A DNA stretch of 64,000 bases from JBBROS01 sp965260935 (lineage in GTDB: Bacteria; Pseudomonadota; Alphaproteobacteria; Acetobacterales; Acetobacteraceae): the NCBI GenBank assembly GCA_965260935.1, contig OZ253374.1, positions 372,001 to 436,000 of the forward strand. Direction: 5' to 3'. Every line of letters begins with the position of its first letter. Position 1 is the first letter of the stretch. Below the pieces are notes generated by a model, which saw nothing but the letters and a program-made list of their open reading frames with translations, made no database searches and was not told the DNA's origin. Of this stretch, positions 60,373-64,000 are shown piece after piece. Made by a program: the position numbers and the translations under genes.

Positions 60373-61808
60373 CAGTCCGCTCCCCCCGCGACGGCGCCGT
60401 CCGGATGCAGCCCCTGCGCCGGGCCGGGCGTGATGCCGGCGGTGCGGACCATGTCCGCCGGACGAGGCCCGCTCTCGCCCAGCTCCGGCGTCTTGCCCAT
60501 CATCCGCAACAGGATCAGGAACCCGGCGCTGTAGACGATCAGGTAGACCACCGCGAACACCGCGAGCGACGTGGCCACCCCCGGCAAGGCGATCGGCGAC
60601 ATGCTGTCCGCCGTGCGCAGCATCCCGTAGACGGTATAAGGCTGGCGCCCGACCTCGGTCGTCACCCACCCCGCCAGCAACGCGATGAAGCCCGACGGCG
60701 CCATCGCCACCACTGCCCGTTGCAGCCAGGCGGATTGGAACAGCCTTTTCTTCCAGCGCAGGAACAGGCTCACGGCGCCCACCAACGCCATCAGCATCCC
60801 GAGCCCCACCATCAGCCGGAAGGTCCAGAACACGATCAGCGAGTTCGGCCGGTCCGCCCTCGGAAAGCTCTTCAGCCCCGGCACCGTGCCTTCGAGGCTG
60901 TGCGTCAGGATCAACGAGGAAAGGTAAGGGATGCTGATCTCATAGTCGGTCCGCTCCTTGGCCATGTTCGGCACCCCGAACAGAACGAGCGGGGCTTCCT
61001 TCTGCGCCGTCCAGTTCCCTTCCATCGCCGCGATCTTGGCCGGCTGGTGTTCCAGCGTGTTCAGCCCGTGCAGGTCGCCCATCACGATCTGCGCCGGCGC
61101 GACGACCGCCGCCATCCACATCGCCATCGAGAACATCAGCCGCGCCGCCTTGTTCTGCGGCCGCCCGGCCCGCCGGTCCTTCAGCAGGTGCCAGGCCCCG
61201 GTCGCCCCCACCACGAACGCCACCGACAGGTAGCTCGCCAGCACCATGTGCGGAAAGCGCACGTGGAACGACGGGTTGAAGATGATCGCCCACCAGTCCT
61301 CCGGCAGGAACCGCCCGTCTGGGCCTATCGAATACCCGGCCGGCGTTTGCATCCACGAGTTCACCGACAAGATCCAGAACGCCGACAGCAACGTCCCGCC
61401 CGCCACCATGCACGTCGCCAGGAAATGCAGCCTCGGCCCGACCCGGTCCATGCCGAACAGCATCACGCCAAGGAACCCGGCTTCCAGGAAGAACGCCGTC
61501 AAGACTTCGTAGCCCATCACCGGCCCGATCACCGGCCCCGCCTTGTCGGCGAACACGCTCCAGTTGGTGCCGAACTGGTACGACATCACCAGCCCGGACA
61601 CGACCCCCATCGCGAACCCGACCGCGAAAATCTTCAGCCAGAACCGGAACACGTCGAGGTAGACTTGGCGTTTGGTCCGGAGCCAAAGCGCTTCCAGCAC
61701 CATCAAGTAGCTGGCAAGTCCGATTGAGAATGCCGGCAGAACGATATGGAAAGCGATGGTGAAGGCGAACTGAGCCCGCGCCAGGTGGAACGCGTCGAAC
61801 GGTGGCAT
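60372..61808 (-). CDS. cydA: Cytochrome bd-type quinol oxidase subunit I, cyanide-insensitive type
   Basis: 478 residues from ATG 61808 (AGGAGA 6 bases upstream). Binds hemes b558, b595 and d. Heme ligand region LARAQFAFTIAFHIVLPAFS, SYQFGTNWSVFADKAGPVIG, GYEVLTAFFLEAGFLGVMLF G, quinol-site GRQPYTVYGMLRTADSMSP. The short Q loop and total length fit the CIO (CioA) subgroup common in Acetobacteraceae rather than E. coli CydA with its long Q loop. Confidence 0.96.
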   Translation of the reverse strand: MPPFDAFHLARAQFAFTIAFHIVLPAFSIGLASYLMVLEALWLRTKRQVYLDVFRFWLKIFAVGFAMGVVSGLVMSYQFGTNWSVFADKAGPVIGPVMGYEVLTAFFLEAGFLGVMLFGMDRVGPRLHFLATCMVAGGTLLSAFWILSVNSWMQTPAGYSIGPDGRFLPEDWWAIIFNPSFHVRFPHMVLASYLSVAFVVGATGAWHLLKDRRAGRPQNKAARLMFSMAMWMAAVVAPAQIVMGDLHGLNTLEHQPAKIAAMEGNWTAQKEAPLVLFGVPNMAKERTDYEISIPYLSSLILTHSLEGTVPGLKSFPRADRPNSLIVFWTFRLMVGLGMLMALVGAVSLFLRWKKRLFQSAWLQRAVVAMAPSGFIALLAGWVTTEVGRQPYTVYGMLRTADSMSPIALPGVATSLAVFAVVYLIVYSAGFLILLRMMGKTPELGESGPRPADMVRTAGITPGPAQGLHPDGAVAGGAD

Positions 61809-61852
61809 GAACTTCTCCTGCACCGTACCATCTAGTCAGCGCCCCGGCACCA

Positions 61853-62845
61853 TCAAGGCGGCGGCCACGCCACCCGCGGCACCCGCAACAGCGGGAAATT
61901 GGCCACGCTCGCCAACCCGTCCTCAAGCCGCGCCGGCACCGTCACCGGCCCGCCGCCCGAGGCGAGCGACAGCACCGCGAACACCGCTTTGGCCGCAGCC
62001 GCCGGGCTTCTCGCCACGACGCCGGCCTGCGCCGCGGCATCGAGCGCCTCCCCCACGCCCCGCAGCCGCAGCCTGGCCTCGAACCGGGGCTGCAACGCCC
62101 GGCCAAGCCCGCCAGACCCGGCGCCGCTCACCTGCAACGGACCCCAAACCAATGAGAACTCAGGAACGTCGAGCCGCCCCTGCCCGGCTTGCCAGGCGGC
62201 TGCCGCCCCCGCCGACATCGCACCGCCCGGCCACGGCGGGAGCATGACGAGGCGGGCCGCGATGTCCGCCTGCCGATCAAAGGGCGTCGGGAATGCCTGC
62301 AACGGCTGAACGGACGCCCGTCCTGCTGCCGCGCCGCCGGCTGCCTCTGCCTCCAGCTCCGAAATCCGCAGCCCGCGCCCATCCTCCGCCCTGACAACGA
62401 CATCCCGGAACGACGCCTCGGCAGGCGCGCCGGCCGCGAACGGGATTCGCAGCCGCTCCATGCCGCCCTCGACCGCAAGTGGTCCGCTTCCGGCGACCTC
62501 GATCACCTGCGGACCAACCGGGCTAATGGTTAGCCCTTTCGAGTCGCGTAACCGGAACGCGACGGACACGCGGTCCGCGTGCCACCGCAAGTCGAGCGGG
62601 ATGTGCTCGGCCACAACGTCCGCCACGTCGACCTCTGCCGCCCACGGCCAGCCGGAGCGACGCACCGGACCATGCCTGATGTCAAATCCCCGGCCCGCCG
62701 CCGCCGCGACAAACGCCGGGATCGCCGCCTCGATCCGGCCAGTGATCACGAACCAGCCCGCGCCGTGCACGCCCGCCGCCAGCACGCCGGCCCCTGCCAG
62801 CCAAGCGGGCCAGCGCCGGCGCGCACGCCTGGCCGCGTCCCGCAT
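61853..62845 (-). CDS. DUF2125 domain protein
   Basis: 330 residues. N-terminal membrane anchor WPAWLAGAGVLAAGVHGAGW, then a long beta-rich periplasmic domain: GRGFDIRHGPVRRSGWPWAA, LRWHADRVSVAFRLRDSKGL, VPEFSLVWGPLQVSGAGSGG. DUF2125 proteins are alphaproteobacterial, anchored, of unknown role. Separated by 44 bases from cydA; independent function likely. Confidence 0.88.
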   Translation of the reverse strand: MRDAARRARRRWPAWLAGAGVLAAGVHGAGWFVITGRIEAAIPAFVAAAAGRGFDIRHGPVRRSGWPWAAEVDVADVVAEHIPLDLRWHADRVSVAFRLRDSKGLTISPVGPQVIEVAGSGPLAVEGGMERLRIPFAAGAPAEASFRDVVVRAEDGRGLRISELEAEAAGGAAAGRASVQPLQAFPTPFDRQADIAARLVMLPPWPGGAMSAGAAAAWQAGQGRLDVPEFSLVWGPLQVSGAGSGGLGRALQPRFEARLRLRGVGEALDAAAQAGVVARSPAAAAKAVFAVLSLASGGGPVTVPARLEDGLASVANFPLLRVPRVAWPPP

Positions 62846-63127
62846 CAGTCCAAGTCCAACCTGGGCCGCATCTCGTCCACAACATAGGCCGCGCCGCCGT
62901 AATCTATGACAAGGGGCGGCAAGCGTTGCGTAACGTTGCGAACTCTTCGGGAGAGTTGCATCGGCAATGCCAACCCGATCAACGCTCTATAAGCCGTCTT
63001 CCACCCGGTTGCTGATGATTGGTCAATGCCGCAATTGTCGTGAATTGACATGGAGCATTCATAGTTGCTGTCCGCTGGTTCAACTTGACGACAACAGAAA
63101 CGGGCAAGAACAACTTCGTCCACAAAG
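62846..63127. other. 282-base intergenic region
   Basis: Between the DUF2125 gene and plsC, both on the minus strand. Less GC-rich than its surroundings; likely holds the DUF2125 promoter and the plsC transcript end. No gene supported. A sequence TTATCCACA, identical to the DnaA-box consensus, overlaps the plsC stop at 63128-63136. Confidence 0.4.
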
Positions 63128-63838
63128 TTATCCACAGGCCCGAACGCGTCTGGACGCAATCGCCCAGGACGATCTCAACGCGGCCAGCGTTTCCGCTTGT
63201 CCAAGGCCGGCCACGATCGGCGGCCCGATAACGAGGTGGATGACGCCGGGCCGCTTGATAAAAGCCCGGCGGCCCCAAAGCCGCCCCGAGTCGGTCGCCA
63301 CCGGAATGATCGGCAACCTCGCCCGCGCCGCCACCGCCGAGATGCCCGGCAGAATGGCGGCCTCGCGTCCGTGCTGCACCCGGGTGCCTTCCGGGAACAT
63401 CACGATCTGCCGCCCATCCGCCGCGGCGCGCTCCGCTTGCCGGAGCAGGCTCTTGATCGCGGCGAAACCCGCCTGCCGGTCCAGCTCGATCTGCCCGGCC
63501 GGGCGCAGCAGCGGCCCGAACAACGGCAAGCGGGCCAGCTCGGACTTGTAGACATAGCTCGCCCGCGGAACGAGCCGCAGCCAGACGATGGTGTCGAACG
63601 CCGACTGGTGCTGCGAGGCGATCAGCGCCGCACCGTCCGGAAGGTGCTCCTGCCCGCTCACCTGCGCCCGGATGCCGCAGATCACCCGCGCCCCGGCCAG
63701 CACGGCCCCGGCCCAAGCCTGCGCCAACGCCAAGGCCCGGCCCGGCGCGAACAGCCGGACGGGGATGCCGGCCGAGCCGTAAACGATCGTCGCCCCCACG
63801 AACCAAATGTTGAATACCGCCGAACGCAGCCAGATCAA
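63128..63838 (-). CDS. plsC: 1-acyl-sn-glycerol-3-phosphate acyltransferase
   Basis: 236 residues from TTG 63838, overlapping the YdcF stop (TTGA). Converts lysophosphatidate to phosphatidate in membrane lipid synthesis. Catalytic HX4D box in IASQHQSAFDTIVWL, glycerophosphate-binding MFPEGTRVQHG, LPIIPVATDSG. N-terminal hydrophobic segment anchors it to the inner membrane. Confidence 0.94.
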   Translation of the reverse strand: MIWLRSAVFNIWFVGATIVYGSAGIPVRLFAPGRALALAQAWAGAVLAGARVICGIRAQVSGQEHLPDGAALIASQHQSAFDTIVWLRLVPRASYVYKSELARLPLFGPLLRPAGQIELDRQAGFAAIKSLLRQAERAAADGRQIVMFPEGTRVQHGREAAILPGISAVAARARLPIIPVATDSGRLWGRRAFIKRPGVIHLVIGPPIVAGLGQAETLAALRSSWAIASRRVRACG

Positions 63839-64000
63839 GAGAACAGCCCCAGGTGCGTCAGGCCCAGCCGCACCGCCAGGTACTTGTCGAACTCGCTGGC
63901 CAGCAACCGCATCGTCGCGAACTCCATCTCGCCCCGCAACGCCGGCGATTGCACCGGCGCCGGATGCAGCGCAACCCCCGGCAGCGTCCGCGCGATCTCG
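63835..64000 (-). CDS. YdcF/SanA-like (DUF218) protein, C-terminal end only
   Basis: The frame is open to the right edge; 54 residues visible, including ARTLPGVALHPAPVQ, FATMRLLASEFDKYLAVRLG, LTHLGLFS. The ending EFDKYLAVRLGL matches the C-terminus of YdcF-family membrane proteins linked to envelope metabolism. Four-base overlap with plsC indicates one operon. Confidence 0.6.
   Translation of the reverse strand, partial: EIARTLPGVALHPAPVQSPALRGEMEFATMRLLASEFDKYLAVRLGLTHLGLFS

Noticed and set aside
59359..61727. Two plus-strand frames (391 and 440 codons) opposite cydAB
   Set aside because: Antisense shadows; the cydA and cydB motifs are unambiguous.
63128..63136. TTATCCACA, a perfect DnaA-box consensus
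   Set aside because: Only one clear box, overlapping the plsC stop codon; no cluster, AT-rich unwinding region or oriC-type neighbours were seen, so an origin is not supported.
1..64000. CRISPR array, tRNA or rRNA genes
   Set aside because: No regularly spaced direct repeats and no tRNA or rRNA signatures were noticed on reading both strands; a tRNA or CRISPR scanner would be decisive.

Overview
The window is GC-rich bacterial DNA. Gene content points to an alphaproteobacterium, most likely Acetobacteraceae or another Rhodospirillales lineage: a PhaR/PhaA/PhaB polyhydroxybutyrate locus, a cyanide-insensitive type cytochrome bd oxidase, DUF2125 and DUF2891 proteins, and plasmid-style recombinase/ScpA genes. 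The family assignment is an inference from gene families, not from a database search. I saw no rRNA, tRNA or CRISPR array.

There are two very different halves. From about 2 to 51 kb the DNA is an insertion-sequence graveyard: IS66, IS630 (three), ISAs1, IS110, Tn3, IS701, IS5 (two), IS30 (three), IS4, IS3 (several), IS1595 and ISL3 elements. Many are nested or frameshifted, or sit at the broken ends of host genes. For several I could define exact ends from terminal inverted repeats and target-site duplications (TSDs): ISAs1 4788-6035 (10 bp), IS630 4089-6475 (TA), a Tn3-type miniature element 23018-23322 (5 bp), IS5 24555-25487 (3 bp), IS30 25527-26980 and 43629-45082 (3 bp each), IS1595 34341-35457 (8 bp), ISL3 38206-39990 (8 bp), IS66 40007-42681 (8 bp). 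Removing them rebuilds the interrupted genes, for example a tyrosine integrase at 3153-6743 split by IS630, which is itself split by ISAs1.

Islands of host or plasmid cargo lie between the mobile elements. 1-2072: the large subunit of a molybdenum hydroxylase. 6749-7398: a VapBC-like toxin-antitoxin pair. 7667-10439: three translationally coupled genes (degenerate integrase, unknown protein, ScpA-like protein), which I consider the best candidate for an undescribed system. 10965-13861: a short-chain dehydrogenase and two aldo/keto reductases. 17026-18306: an FAD amine/amino-acid oxidase. 23323-24360: conjugation-type remnants. 30011-32226: a peptide-binding protein and a DUF1028 protein. 33817-37572: small overlapping ORFs with a DUF29 protein and a second broken integrase, probably a decayed integrative element. 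45445-51991: a catabolic region (octopine-oxidase-like pair, GntR regulator, hydantoinase, solute-binding proteins) in which nearly every gene is truncated or fused.

From about 51 to 64 kb the sequence is compact core chromosome with intact, often overlapping genes: DUF2891 protein, methyltransferase, glyoxalase II, glutathione S-transferase, EamA exporter, phaB, phaA, a short PHA-synthase-like hydrolase with a small partner, divergent phaR, cydAB with a tiny DUF2474-type subunit, a DUF2125 protein, an acylglycerophosphate acyltransferase and the end of a YdcF-like gene.

The most unusual signal is a roughly 51-55 bp palindromic element found three times, each inside a different unrelated transposase gene, twice preserving the frame, with compensating base changes in the stem. 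A second, different hairpin unit sits in frame in an IS30 transposase.
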